A DNA stretch of 5,077 nt from Methylocystaceae bacterium (GTDB taxonomy: Bacteria; Pseudomonadota; Alphaproteobacteria; Rhizobiales; Beijerinckiaceae): NCBI GenBank assembly GCA_003152255.1, contig PLZT01000635.1, positions 1,062 to 6,138 on the forward strand. Direction: 5' to 3'. Every line of letters begins with the position of its first letter. Positions within the stretch are counted from its first letter, which is position 1. This document shows, piece by piece, positions 1-5,077 of this stretch. Both the position numbers and the translations under genes were made by a program. The notes under the pieces were generated by a model. The model saw only the letters and a program-made list of their open reading frames with translations, searched no databases and was not told where the DNA came from.

Positions 1-344
1 CCGGCGCAGGCCGCCGAAACATCGAAGGCGAAAGCGTTGAACGCGCCGATCTTGGCCTGCACGAAAGCCGCGCAGGAGGGCGTGGGCGTGTCGCCGGTCA
101 CCGTGGCGACAATGATGAGATCGATCTCGCTGGCGTCGACCCCGGCGAATTCGAGCGCGCGCCGCGCGGCGGCGGCGGCCATGTCCGAGGTGGTCTCGCC
201 TTCCGCGGCTATGTGGCGCTCCTTGATGCCAGTGCGGCTGACGATCCAGGGGCCATTCGTCGCCACTATTTTTTCCAGATCGGCGTTGGTCAGAATTTTC
301 AAGGGCGCATATGCGCCCGTACCGAGAATGATGGATGACGGCAA
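1..344 (-). CDS. fabH: Beta-ketoacyl-ACP synthase III (FabH family), N-terminal part, runs off left edge
   Basis: FabH condenses an acyl-CoA primer with malonyl-ACP to start type II fatty acid synthesis in the cytoplasm. About 114 residues are visible. They show the opening strand and turn (IILGTGAYAP, residues 5-14), then WIVSRTGIKERHIA (33-46), close to the E. coli stretch WIVTRTGIRERHIA. The thiolase-fold core follows (DLIIVATVTGDTPTPS, 75-90), then DVSAACAG (108-115) with the nucleophile Cys113. E. coli FabH has its cysteine at 112, so the chosen TTG start (344-342) gives the expected spacing. An AAGG lies 9 nt upstream of it. The frame stays open further upstream, but I see no ATG or family-like sequence there. 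The gene is not preceded by plsX, its usual partner; upstream lies a non-coding region and divergent genes. It may therefore be a second, specialised copy. The His and Asn of the triad lie outside the window. Confidence 0.9.
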   Translation of the reverse strand, partial: MPSSIILGTGAYAPLKILTNADLEKIVATNGPWIVSRTGIKERHIAAEGETTSDMAAAAARRALEFAGVDASEIDLIIVATVTGDTPTPSCAAFVQAKIGAFNAFAFDVSAACA

Positions 345-445
345 ATTTTCAGGCCTTGTTGGCGCCGCGATAGGCGAGTTTATGACAACGCGGCGCGCGA
401 CGCGACGCTTGGCGCGCGGCTCGTCCCCGAGCCCTTTCTCCTGGG

Positions 446-466
446 CGGGCGTCCAATGGACGCCCG
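446..466. repeat. Perfect inverted repeat, 9-bp arms, 3-nt centre
   Basis: The arms are CGGGCGTCC and GGACGCCCG around AAT. The repeat lies about 100 nt upstream of the fabH start. No T-run follows on either strand, so it is not an obvious intrinsic terminator. It could be an operator for a dimeric regulator, or an RNA hairpin in the fabH leader. Confidence 0.7.
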
Positions 467-482
467 TTCGCGGGGCTTTATC

Positions 483-500
483 CCGGCGAGTGCTCGCCGG
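483..500. repeat. Perfect inverted repeat, 8-bp arms, 2-nt centre
   Basis: The arms are CCGGCGAG and CTCGCCGG around TG. As RNA the innermost pair would open, leaving a 7-bp stem with a 4-nt loop. It lies 16 nt from the 446-466 palindrome but has a different sequence, so the two are not copies of one another. No T-run follows. Confidence 0.7.
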
Positions 501-761
501 CGTTCCCGCGACGCGAATTTCTATACATAATCCTAGGGAGGGGGGAGCGCATTTTTTTGTCTGAACGGCGCCTCGCGTCGTCTCGCGCGTTAAGTTAATG
601 TTTTTAAGCCTCTTTAGGCCAGATGCTCCCGCTCTCGACCGCTACCGGGCCGCGACAAGCTCCAAAAAGCTAAGATTTGTTAAGCCTTCAATTCTATTAA
701 TTCGGCCTGGGGCCGGCGGCGCCGCGTTCGAGGCCGAGGCGATGCGCCCGCTTGCCAATTC

Positions 762-767
762 GGAGGG
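762..767 (+). promoter_or_regulatory. Shine-Dalgarno of the small peptide gene
   Basis: GGAGGG lies 7 nt before the TTG at 775. It is the strongest ribosome binding site seen in the left half of the window. It supports both the existence of the small gene and the choice of a TTG start over the ATG at 742. Confidence 0.6.
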
Positions 768-774
768 TAAGGCA

Positions 775-975
775 TTGATAAAGATTGTTATTCTCGTTAT
801 CGTGGCGCTGTATTCCCTGGCTGGCGCCGTGATGGCCGCCGATCTCGCGCCGCGCGATGGATCCAAGGCCGCGCCTTCGGTTTCCGTCTCGGCGTCCTGG
901 CCCGCTGCCCGATTGCCAATCGCGTCCCGGCGTGGCAAGCCACGCCCATGCGCGAAAATCCCAACGATAACTTGA
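775..975 (+). CDS. Small putative exported peptide (66 aa), overlaps rimO start
   Basis: I do not recognise the family. The product begins with a short charged start (M-I-K), a hydrophobic core ([16 protein letters not shown], residues 4-19) and an A-x-A-like cleavage site (VMA, then ADLAP). This reads as a Sec signal peptide with a mature part of roughly 45 residues that is Ser/Ala/Pro-rich, then basic (ASRRGKPRP), with a single Cys. The TTG start has GGAGGG 7 nt upstream. An ATG at 742 in the same frame would add 11 residues and has a weaker GAGG. Codons in the first two thirds mostly end in G or C, as in the neighbours; the last third, which overlaps rimO, is less gene-like. The stop (973-975) lies inside rimO, giving a 28-nt overlap. 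It could be a true small protein, a coupling leader, or the remnant of a longer protein with a shifted C-terminus. Confidence 0.5.
   Translation: MIKIVILVIVALYSLAGAVMAADLAPRDGSKAAPSVSVSASWPAARLPIASRRGKPRPCAKIPTIT
929..946 (+). promoter_or_regulatory. Hairpin immediately upstream of the rimO start codon
   Basis: GGCGTGG and CCACGCC form a perfect 7-bp stem with a CAAG loop, ending one base before the ATG of rimO (948). It fills the space where a Shine-Dalgarno would lie, and no purine-rich site is present there. Ribosomes translating the 775-975 gene would pass through it, open it and stop 25 nt past the ATG. This suggests translational coupling, an inference from layout only. Confidence 0.5.
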
Positions 976-2345
976 CTAAATCCCCCGTCGCCGCCGCGCC
1001 GCGCGTTTCCTTCGTGTCGCTCGGCTGTCCCAAGGCTCTGGTCGACAGCGAGCGGATCATCACGCGGCTGCGCGCGGAAGGCTATGAATTTTCGCGCGGC
1101 CACGCCGGCGCCGATGTGGTCGTGGTCAACACTTGCGGCTTTCTCGACAGCGCCAAGGCCGAGTCGCTGGAGGCGATCGGCGCCGCGTTGGGCGAAAACG
1201 GCAAGGTCGTGGTGACCGGCTGCATGGGCGCGGAGCCCGAAAACATACTGGCGAAATTTCCCGGCGTATTGGCGGTCACGCGACCACAGGATTACGAGAG
1301 CGTCCTCGAGGCCGTGCGCGCCGCGGCCCCCGCGCCGCACGACCCCTTCCTCGACCTCGTCCCGGAGCAGGGCGTCAGGCTCACGCCGCGTCATTATGCC
1401 TACCTCAAAATCTCGGAGGGCTGCGACAACAGCTGCTCCTTCTGCATCATCCCGCATCTGCGCGGGCCCTTGCGCTCGCGCTCGGCGGCGGAGGTTCTGC
1501 GCGAGGCCGAAAAACTCGTGCGCGCGGGCGTGAAGGAATTGCTGGTGATCTCGCAGGACACCAGCGCCTATGGCCGCGATCTGCGCTATGCCGAAAGCGC
1601 GTATCAAGACCGCGCCGTGCGCGCGCGGTTCGCCGATCTCGCGCGCGAACTCGGCGAGTTCGGAGTCTGGGTGCGGCTGCATTACGTCTACCCCTATCCG
1701 CATGTCGACGAGGTGCTGCCGCTGATGGCGGAAGGCAAGGTTCTGCCCTATCTCGACATTCCCTTTCAGCACGCGGCGCCCTCGGTGTTGAAGGCGATGA
1801 AACGCCCCGCCAATGAAGAGAAGACCCTGGAGCGCATCCGGAATTGGCGCCGTCTCGTTCCCGATCTCACGCTGCGCTCGACCTTCATCGTCGGCTTTCC
1901 CGGCGAGACGGAGGAGGACTTCGCCTATCTTCTCGATTGGCTGGAAGAGGCGCGGATCGACCGCGCCGGCGCCTTCAAATACGAACCCGTCGCGGGCGCC
2001 CCCGCCAATGACCTTGGGCTCCCGCCCGTTCCCGACAAGGTGAAGGAAAGCCGCTGGAAGCGTTTCATGGAGCGCCAGCAGGCGATTAGCGCCAAACTGC
2101 TCAAACAGAAAATCGGCCAGCGCATACAGGTCATCGTCGACGAGTCCGGCGGCGGGACTTCAGGCGGCGCCGCTCGAAACATCGGCGGCGCGAGTGGTCT
2201 TGCCAAGGGCCGCGGCAAGGCCGATGCGCCCGGCGTCGACGGCGCCGTTCACATTTCGTCGCGCAGACCTTTGCGCGCCGGCGACATTGTGAGCGTGAAG
2301 GTCGAAGGCGCCGACGCATATGATTTGCGCGGAACGGCGACATAA
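948..2345 (+). CDS. rimO: Ribosomal protein S12 methylthiotransferase RimO
   Basis: RimO is a radical-SAM iron-sulfur enzyme that adds a methylthio group to the beta-carbon of a conserved aspartate in ribosomal protein S12 (Asp88/89). The 465 residues give the full three-domain plan. The N-terminal MTTase domain carries Cys27 ([12 protein letters not shown]), Cys63 (NTCGF) and Cys92 (GCMGAE) for one 4Fe-4S cluster. The radical SAM core has C159-x3-C163-x2-C166 in [14 protein letters not shown], with ISQDTSAYG (201-209), [11 protein letters not shown] (248-258) and [10 protein letters not shown] (311-320). The C-terminal TRAM domain runs about 385-465. [12 protein letters not shown] and the DIPFQHA stretch fit RimO better than MiaB. 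A Gly/Ser/Ala-rich stretch at 401-417 looks inserted in the TRAM domain. ATG 948 lacks a Shine-Dalgarno; an in-frame TTG at 972 overlaps the upstream stop as TTGA and would give 457 residues. The conserved part starts near residue 18, so either start is possible. Confidence 0.97.
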   Translation: MRENPNDNLTKSPVAAAPRVSFVSLGCPKALVDSERIITRLRAEGYEFSRGHAGADVVVVNTCGFLDSAKAESLEAIGAALGENGKVVVTGCMGAEPENILAKFPGVLAVTRPQDYESVLEAVRAAAPAPHDPFLDLVPEQGVRLTPRHYAYLKISEGCDNSCSFCIIPHLRGPLRSRSAAEVLREAEKLVRAGVKELLVISQDTSAYGRDLRYAESAYQDRAVRARFADLARELGEFGVWVRLHYVYPYPHVDEVLPLMAEGKVLPYLDIPFQHAAPSVLKAMKRPANEEKTLERIRNWRRLVPDLTLRSTFIVGFPGETEEDFAYLLDWLEEARIDRAGAFKYEPVAGAPANDLGLPPVPDKVKESRWKRFMERQQAISAKLLKQKIGQRIQVIVDESGGGTSGGAARNIGGASGLAKGRGKADAPGVDGAVHISSRRPLRAGDIVSVKVEGADAYDLRGTAT

Positions 2346-2383
2346 GGCGCGATCGCGCGCAAATGGGATGGGCGCGCGCATCG

Positions 2384-2410
2384 CCGAGCGCGGCGGTGAA
2401 AATCGCTCGG
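2384..2410. repeat. Inverted repeat downstream of rimO
   Basis: CCGAGCG and CGCTCGG form a perfect 7-bp stem around a 13-nt loop, 38 nt after the rimO stop. No T-run follows, so it is not a standard intrinsic terminator. It could be a 3'-end stabilising hairpin or part of a factor-dependent stop. A smaller hairpin (GCCCG, GGAA loop, CGGGC; 2457-2470) lies further on. Confidence 0.35.
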
Positions 2411-2483
2411 AGCCACGCCGTGCATCTTGGAAGGCTAGTTAGCTCTGTCTCATAATGCCCGGGAACGGGCTGAAATTGGCTGT

Positions 2484-2512
2484 TTGCAATGCGCGCGCAT
2501 CCACTATGTTAT
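2484..2512 (+). promoter_or_regulatory. Weak candidate promoter for the small membrane protein gene
   Basis: TTGCAA (2484-2489) and TGTTAT (2507-2512) are spaced 17 nt apart. Each matches the sigma-70 consensus only partly (four of six for the -10). An overlapping TATGTT (2505-2510) would have a 15-nt spacer. This is the best candidate in the 235-base gap after rimO; read-through from rimO is an alternative. Confidence 0.25.
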
Positions 2513-2567
2513 GGCGAAGCCTTTCCGTTCAGGCCGCATCCGGTTGACCCGGTGCGTCGCCAAAGCC

Positions 2568-2572
2568 AAGGA
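2568..2572 (+). promoter_or_regulatory. Shine-Dalgarno of the small membrane protein gene
   Basis: AAGGA lies 8 nt before the ATG at 2581. It fixes the start and supports this short frame as a real gene. Confidence 0.6.
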
Positions 2573-2580
2573 TCCGCGCC

Positions 2581-2835
2581 ATGACTGACGAACAGCCGAA
2601 AAAGCCGCCACAGTACCGCGTGCCGCGCGGGCTTTATTTCCTCACCGCCGGCATCATGGCGCTGTGGGTGTTCGTCGTGTTCTTCTTTCGCAATCCATAC
2701 ACGCAGGCGGTCTCCAACGATTATTACGACACGCATCCCTATAGCGAGACCTCGACCTGGGTGATGGTGCTGGTGATCATCCCGATGATCGGCCTCGCCG
2801 CCTTTTTGGCGTGGACGCGGCGCAAGCGTAGCTGA
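2581..2835 (+). CDS. Small two-span inner membrane protein (84 aa), unknown function
   Basis: I do not recognise the family. A Lys/Pro-rich N-terminus (TDEQPKKPPQYRVPRG) precedes a first hydrophobic segment at about residues 18-36 (LYFLTAGIMALWVFVVFFF). Then comes a polar loop rich in Tyr, Asp, Ser and Thr (37-58, with NDYYDTHPY), a second segment at about 60-78 (TWVMVLVIIPMIGLAAFLAW) and a basic tail (TRRKRS). By the positive-inside rule both ends are cytoplasmic and the aromatic, acidic loop faces the periplasm. The start has AAGGA at 8 nt. GC-ending codons and the clear membrane pattern make it credible despite its size. It is on the rimO strand but 235 nt away, so probably a separate unit. 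Its stop codon touches that of nadD on the opposite strand. Such proteins can be accessory subunits of respiratory or transport complexes, but nothing here says which. Confidence 0.8.
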   Translation: MTDEQPKKPPQYRVPRGLYFLTAGIMALWVFVVFFFRNPYTQAVSNDYYDTHPYSETSTWVMVLVIIPMIGLAAFLAWTRRKRS

Positions 2836-3438
2836 TCATCGATCCTTGCGCGCGGCGCGCAGAGCGGTCGAGGATTGAAAGGCGCGCCTGTCGTGCAGAT
2901 AGACGAAAGCTGGCGGGCGTAGCCCGGCGAGGAGACGCGCGTCTTTCTCCGGCAGTCGCCATTTGGCGAACGCCTGAGCGGCTTTCGCGCTGGCGCTGCT
3001 CCAAGTCGCGCCGGGCCGGTCGATCACCGCGATCGGGGCGAGCCGCGCGATCTCGCGCCAATGGCGCCAGCGGTGGAAATGCAACAGATTATCCGCGCCC
3101 ATGATCCAGACGAAACGCACGCCGGGACAGCGCAGACGCAAGTAACGTAGCGTGTCGTAAGTGAAGCGCGTGCGAATTTGCGCCTCGACGCCGGTCACGA
3201 CGATGCGCGGATCAATCGCCAGCTTGCGACAGGCCGCGATGCGCGCCTCCAGCGACGGCAGTTCCTTGGCGTCCTTAAGCGGATTGCCGGGCGTGACCAG
3301 CCACCACAACCGGTCGAGCCCCAGCCGCGTTAGCGCGACGCGCGAAACCAGCACATGCCCTTCATGCGGCGGATCGAAGGAGCCGCCGAACAGGCCGATG
3401 CGCATGCCGGACGCGTGAGGCGGAAGGCGTGGGATCAT
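2836..3438 (-). CDS. nadD: Nicotinate-mononucleotide adenylyltransferase NadD
   Basis: NadD transfers AMP from ATP to nicotinate mononucleotide, giving deamido-NAD in cytoplasmic NAD synthesis. The 200-residue product has the nucleotidyltransferase fold with GLFGGSFDPPHEGH (15-28, containing the HxGH motif that binds ATP phosphates). It also has TPGNPLK (49-55), WIMGADNLLHFHRW (111-124, the substrate-pocket region) and the C-terminal SSTALR (189-194), a form of the conserved S-(S/A)-T-x-(I/L)-R motif. Length is normal. The ATG at 3438 leaves 13 nt after the proA stop, so the two genes form one operon. A second ATG at 3405 starts just before the conserved core (MRIGLFGG) and is also possible; neither has a clear Shine-Dalgarno, which fits coupling to proA. 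In many alphaproteobacteria rsfS and rlmH follow; here the gene ends directly against a convergent gene, so rsfS is not in its usual place. Confidence 0.96.
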   Translation of the reverse strand: MIPRLPPHASGMRIGLFGGSFDPPHEGHVLVSRVALTRLGLDRLWWLVTPGNPLKDAKELPSLEARIAACRKLAIDPRIVVTGVEAQIRTRFTYDTLRYLRLRCPGVRFVWIMGADNLLHFHRWRHWREIARLAPIAVIDRPGATWSSASAKAAQAFAKWRLPEKDARLLAGLRPPAFVYLHDRRAFQSSTALRAARKDR

Positions 3439-3451
3439 GCCGGAGGCAGCT

Positions 3452-4735
3452 TCACGGGCGCGTCTGCCCCTCGCCGTGCACACGATATTTGAATGAAGTG
3501 AGCTGCTCGACGCCGACCGGTCCGCGCGCATGCATTTTGCCGGTGGCGATGCCGATTTCGCCGCCAAAGCCGAATTCGCCGCCATCGGCGAATTGCGTCG
3601 AGGCGTTGTGGACGACAATCGCCGAATCGACCTCGGCGAGAAAGCGCGCCGCCGCCGCCTCGTCGTTGGTCACGATGCAGTCGGTGTGATGCGAGCCATG
3701 CGTCGCTATATGCGTCATGGCGTCGTCCAACCCGTCAACGACGCGCACGGCGATGATGGCGTCGAGATATTCCGTATCCCAGTCTTGTTCGCTCGCCGGC
3801 GTCACGCGCGCGTCCACGGTCCGCGTCGCACCGTCGCCGCGCACCGCGCAGCCCGCCGCGAGCAGCATGTCCACCAAGGGCGCCAGATGCGTCGCGGCGC
3901 AGGCGCGGTCGACCAGCAGCGTCTCCGCCGCGCCGCAGACGCCGGTGCGCCGCATCTTGGCGTTGAGCACGATCTTTTTGGCCATTTCGAGATCGGCCGC
4001 GCCATGCACATAGACATGCACGATGCCTTCAAGATGCGCGAACACCGGCACGCGCGCCTCGTGCTGCACGCGCGCGACGAGGCTCTTTCCGCCGCGCGGC
4101 ACGATCACGTCAATGTCGCCATCGAGACCCGCGAGCATCGCCCCCACCGCCGCGCGATCGGTCGTGGGAACCAGGGCGATTGCTTCCGCCGGCAGGCCAG
4201 CGGATTCGAGCCCCGCGACGAGACAGCGGTGAATGACGGCCGACGAGCGCGGACTGTCGGAGCCGCCGCGCAAGATCGTGGCGTTGCCGGATTTGAGACA
4301 CAGCGCGCCGGCGTCCGCCGTCACATTGGGCCGGCTCTCGTAGATCACGCCGATGACGCCGAGCGGCGTCGTCACGCGCTCGATGCGCAGCCCGTTGGGG
4401 CGCTCGAACACCGCCAGCACGCGGCCCACGGGATCGGGCAGATCGGCGATCTCCTCGACGCCGCGCGCCATCGCCTCGATGCGTTTTGGATCGAGCGTCA
4501 GCCGGTCGAGCGCGGCGGGCGTCGCGCCGGCGGCGCGCGCCGCTTCGACATCCAGCGCGTTGGCGACAAGGATCGCCGCGGCGGCGCGGCGGATTTCGCG
4601 CGCCGCCGCGCGCAAGGCGGCGTCCTTGACCGCGCTCGGCGCGAGAGCGGCGGCCCGCGCGCCCCGCCGCGCCGCGCGGCCGATTTCGGCCATGAGGCTT
4701 TGCGTGTCGGAGGTTTCAAGGAGCTGCGCTTGCAT
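3452..4735 (-). CDS. proA: Gamma-glutamyl phosphate reductase ProA
   Basis: ProA reduces gamma-glutamyl phosphate to glutamate semialdehyde with NADPH, the second step of proline synthesis in the cytoplasm. It belongs to the aldehyde dehydrogenase superfamily. The 427 residues match the usual length. Visible motifs are [16 protein letters not shown] (124-139), [14 protein letters not shown] (147-160) and PRGGKSLV (213-220). The catalytic Cys267 lies in [16 protein letters not shown] (261-276), and the C-terminal signature [20 protein letters not shown] spans 387-406. I chose ATG 4735 because its N-terminus ([19 protein letters not shown]) looks like other alphaproteobacterial ProA. The frame is open to a GTG at 4780, which would add 15 residues, and an internal ATG at 4693 would give 413. 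proB, often adjacent, is not the next gene upstream here. nadD follows after 13 nt. The reverse strand of this gene is open for over 1.2 kb, a result of its GC-rich codons. Confidence 0.97.
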   Translation of the reverse strand: MQAQLLETSDTQSLMAEIGRAARRGARAAALAPSAVKDAALRAAAREIRRAAAAILVANALDVEAARAAGATPAALDRLTLDPKRIEAMARGVEEIADLPDPVGRVLAVFERPNGLRIERVTTPLGVIGVIYESRPNVTADAGALCLKSGNATILRGGSDSPRSSAVIHRCLVAGLESAGLPAEAIALVPTTDRAAVGAMLAGLDGDIDVIVPRGGKSLVARVQHEARVPVFAHLEGIVHVYVHGAADLEMAKKIVLNAKMRRTGVCGAAETLLVDRACAATHLAPLVDMLLAAGCAVRGDGATRTVDARVTPASEQDWDTEYLDAIIAVRVVDGLDDAMTHIATHGSHHTDCIVTNDEAAAARFLAEVDSAIVVHNASTQFADGGEFGFGGEIGIATGKMHARGPVGVEQLTSFKYRVHGEGQTRP

Positions 4736-4834
4736 GGGCCTTGCTCGGGCTGAGGAGACAGACGCAAAAGGAGCTAGCACGACAGGGGCTGGAGCGGAAG
4801 CGGGCGACGCCCGAGCGTTATTTTTGGCGGCTCG
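4736..4834. other. Gap between the right-edge gene and proA
   Basis: These 99 bases lie between two minus-strand genes. An inverted repeat CGGGC-GAC-GCCCG (4801-4813) is present. On the plus strand it is followed by TTATTTTT (4818-4825), but no plus-strand gene ends here; on the minus strand no T-run follows. I see no strong promoter, so whether proA is read from the upstream gene or starts here is open. Confidence 0.4.
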
Positions 4835-5077
4835 TCACTCCGACACGATGGGAGGCGCCTCGGTCGGCGGGGCCTCGGATTGCGTCGTTCCCTTGGCGAG
4901 AATCTCCACGTCGGCGTCCTTGGTCGACTGCACCTTGAAAACGTTCTGATAGGTTTTTCCGTCGTGGCGGGCGATGGCCACATATTCGCCTTCCGCCAGC
5001 ATCAGCGACGGAAAGGCGCCGATCAATTCGCGGATCACGTCGCCGCCCGGCGTCAGCACGGAAAAGGAGGTGTTGGC
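4835..5077 (-). CDS. C-terminal end of an unrecognised beta-rich protein, runs off right edge
   Basis: Eighty residues are visible, with no start inside the window. The pattern SFSVLTPGGDVIRELIG, then PSLMLAEGEYVAIARHDGK and YQNVFKVQ, alternates short strands with Gly turns. It ends in VEILAK, as in immunoglobulin-like or carboxypeptidase-regulatory beta-sandwich repeats of envelope proteins. The tail (65-80) is disordered in style, with EAPPTEAPP repeated. I infer a periplasmic or envelope protein, but no signal peptide can be seen and I cannot name the family. It lies 99 nt upstream of proA on the same strand and has GC-ending codons like its neighbours, so it is a real gene rather than a chance frame. 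A multi-repeat protein of this domain is possible, with more copies outside the window. Confidence 0.75.
   Translation of the reverse strand, partial: ANTSFSVLTPGGDVIRELIGAFPSLMLAEGEYVAIARHDGKTYQNVFKVQSTKDADVEILAKGTTQSEAPPTEAPPIVSE

Larger units (their letters stand above)
345..774. other. Divergent non-coding region between fabH and the small peptide gene
   Basis: No gene that I can support lies in these 430 bases. The fabH-proximal half is GC-rich and holds two perfect palindromes (446-466 and 483-500). Then come an AT-rich patch with TATACATAAT (522-531), a purine run (536-547) and seven T (552-558). A second AT-rich part (about 590-705) contains several TTAA words and TATTAA (695-700). 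The AT-rich patches are where promoters for the divergent genes would be expected, but I found no -35/-10 pair with good matches and 16-18 nt spacing on either strand. If the fabH promoter lies near 520-530, both palindromes would fall in a fabH leader of roughly 170 nt. Confidence 0.6.

Noticed and set aside
37..564. Plus-strand open frame of 175 codons at the left edge
   Set aside because: It overlaps fabH in antisense, and fabH is clearly real by its motifs. The remainder has no domain and no good ribosome binding site.
557..598. Possible 13-codon leader peptide starting at TTG behind a purine run
   Set aside because: The spacing from the G-run is long, the start is TTG and the peptide (MSERRLASSRALS) has no attenuation-type codon run. 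It is too weak to call.
590..607. Cluster of TTAA words as a CtrA binding site
   Set aside because: CtrA sites need TTAA-N7-TTAA. The gaps here are 1, 5 and 10 nt, so the consensus is not met.
598..774. Upstream extension of the small peptide gene to ATG 598
   Set aside because: There is no ribosome binding site at 598, and the extra 59 residues would bury the signal peptide in the middle of the protein. The TTG at 775 with GGAGGG fits better.
642..1772. Long open frame (376 codons) on the minus strand
   Set aside because: It is antisense to the small peptide gene and to rimO, with Arg/His/Ala-rich translation and no recognisable domain.
3530..4753. Long open frame (407 codons) on the plus strand
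   Set aside because: It is antisense to proA over almost its full length. The product is rich in Arg, His and Ala with no family-like motif, as expected from the reverse strand of GC-rich codons.
4801..4825. Plus-strand intrinsic terminator (5-bp stem followed by T-rich stretch)
   Set aside because: The stem is short, the T-stretch starts several bases after it, and no plus-strand gene ends nearby.

Overview
The window is GC-rich chromosomal DNA. Its codons end mostly in G or C, and three housekeeping proteins are recognisable on sight: RimO, NadD and ProA. The tight proA-nadD pair and the style of the proteins fit an alphaproteobacterium, most likely Hyphomicrobiales (Rhizobiales). A methylotroph or methanotroph family is possible, but nothing here proves it. 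I see no mobile element, CRISPR array, tRNA, rRNA or phage gene.

Layout. (1) Positions 1-344, minus strand: the N-terminal third of a FabH-type beta-ketoacyl-ACP synthase III, running off the left edge just after the active-site cysteine. (2) 345-774: a non-coding divergent region with two perfect palindromes close together, a G-run/T-run and AT-rich patches. (3) 775-975, plus strand: a probable small exported peptide of 66 residues, with a strong Shine-Dalgarno and a TTG start. It overlaps the start of (4) rimO, 948-2345, the methylthiotransferase that modifies ribosomal protein S12. A 7-bp hairpin sits directly before the rimO ATG, so translational coupling is likely. (5) 2346-2580: non-coding, with two small hairpins, a weak promoter candidate and a good ribosome binding site. 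(6) 2581-2835, plus strand: an 84-residue protein with two membrane segments and unknown function. (7) On the minus strand, reading right to left: the C-terminal end of an unrecognised beta-rich protein (4835-5077), then proA (3452-4735) and nadD (2836-3438). nadD meets gene (6) tail to tail, the two stop codons forming one TGATCA.

How they fit together. ProA (proline synthesis) and NadD (NAD synthesis) are 13 nt apart and almost certainly co-transcribed; this linkage is common in bacteria and has no direct biochemical logic. RimO works on the ribosome. FabH starts fatty acid chains. These are mostly ordinary core genes. The interest lies in the fine structure: the peptide/rimO overlap, the paired palindromes before fabH, a glycine-rich insertion in the RimO TRAM domain, and the gapless convergence of nadD with a small membrane protein. 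I did not find a convincing new multi-gene system.
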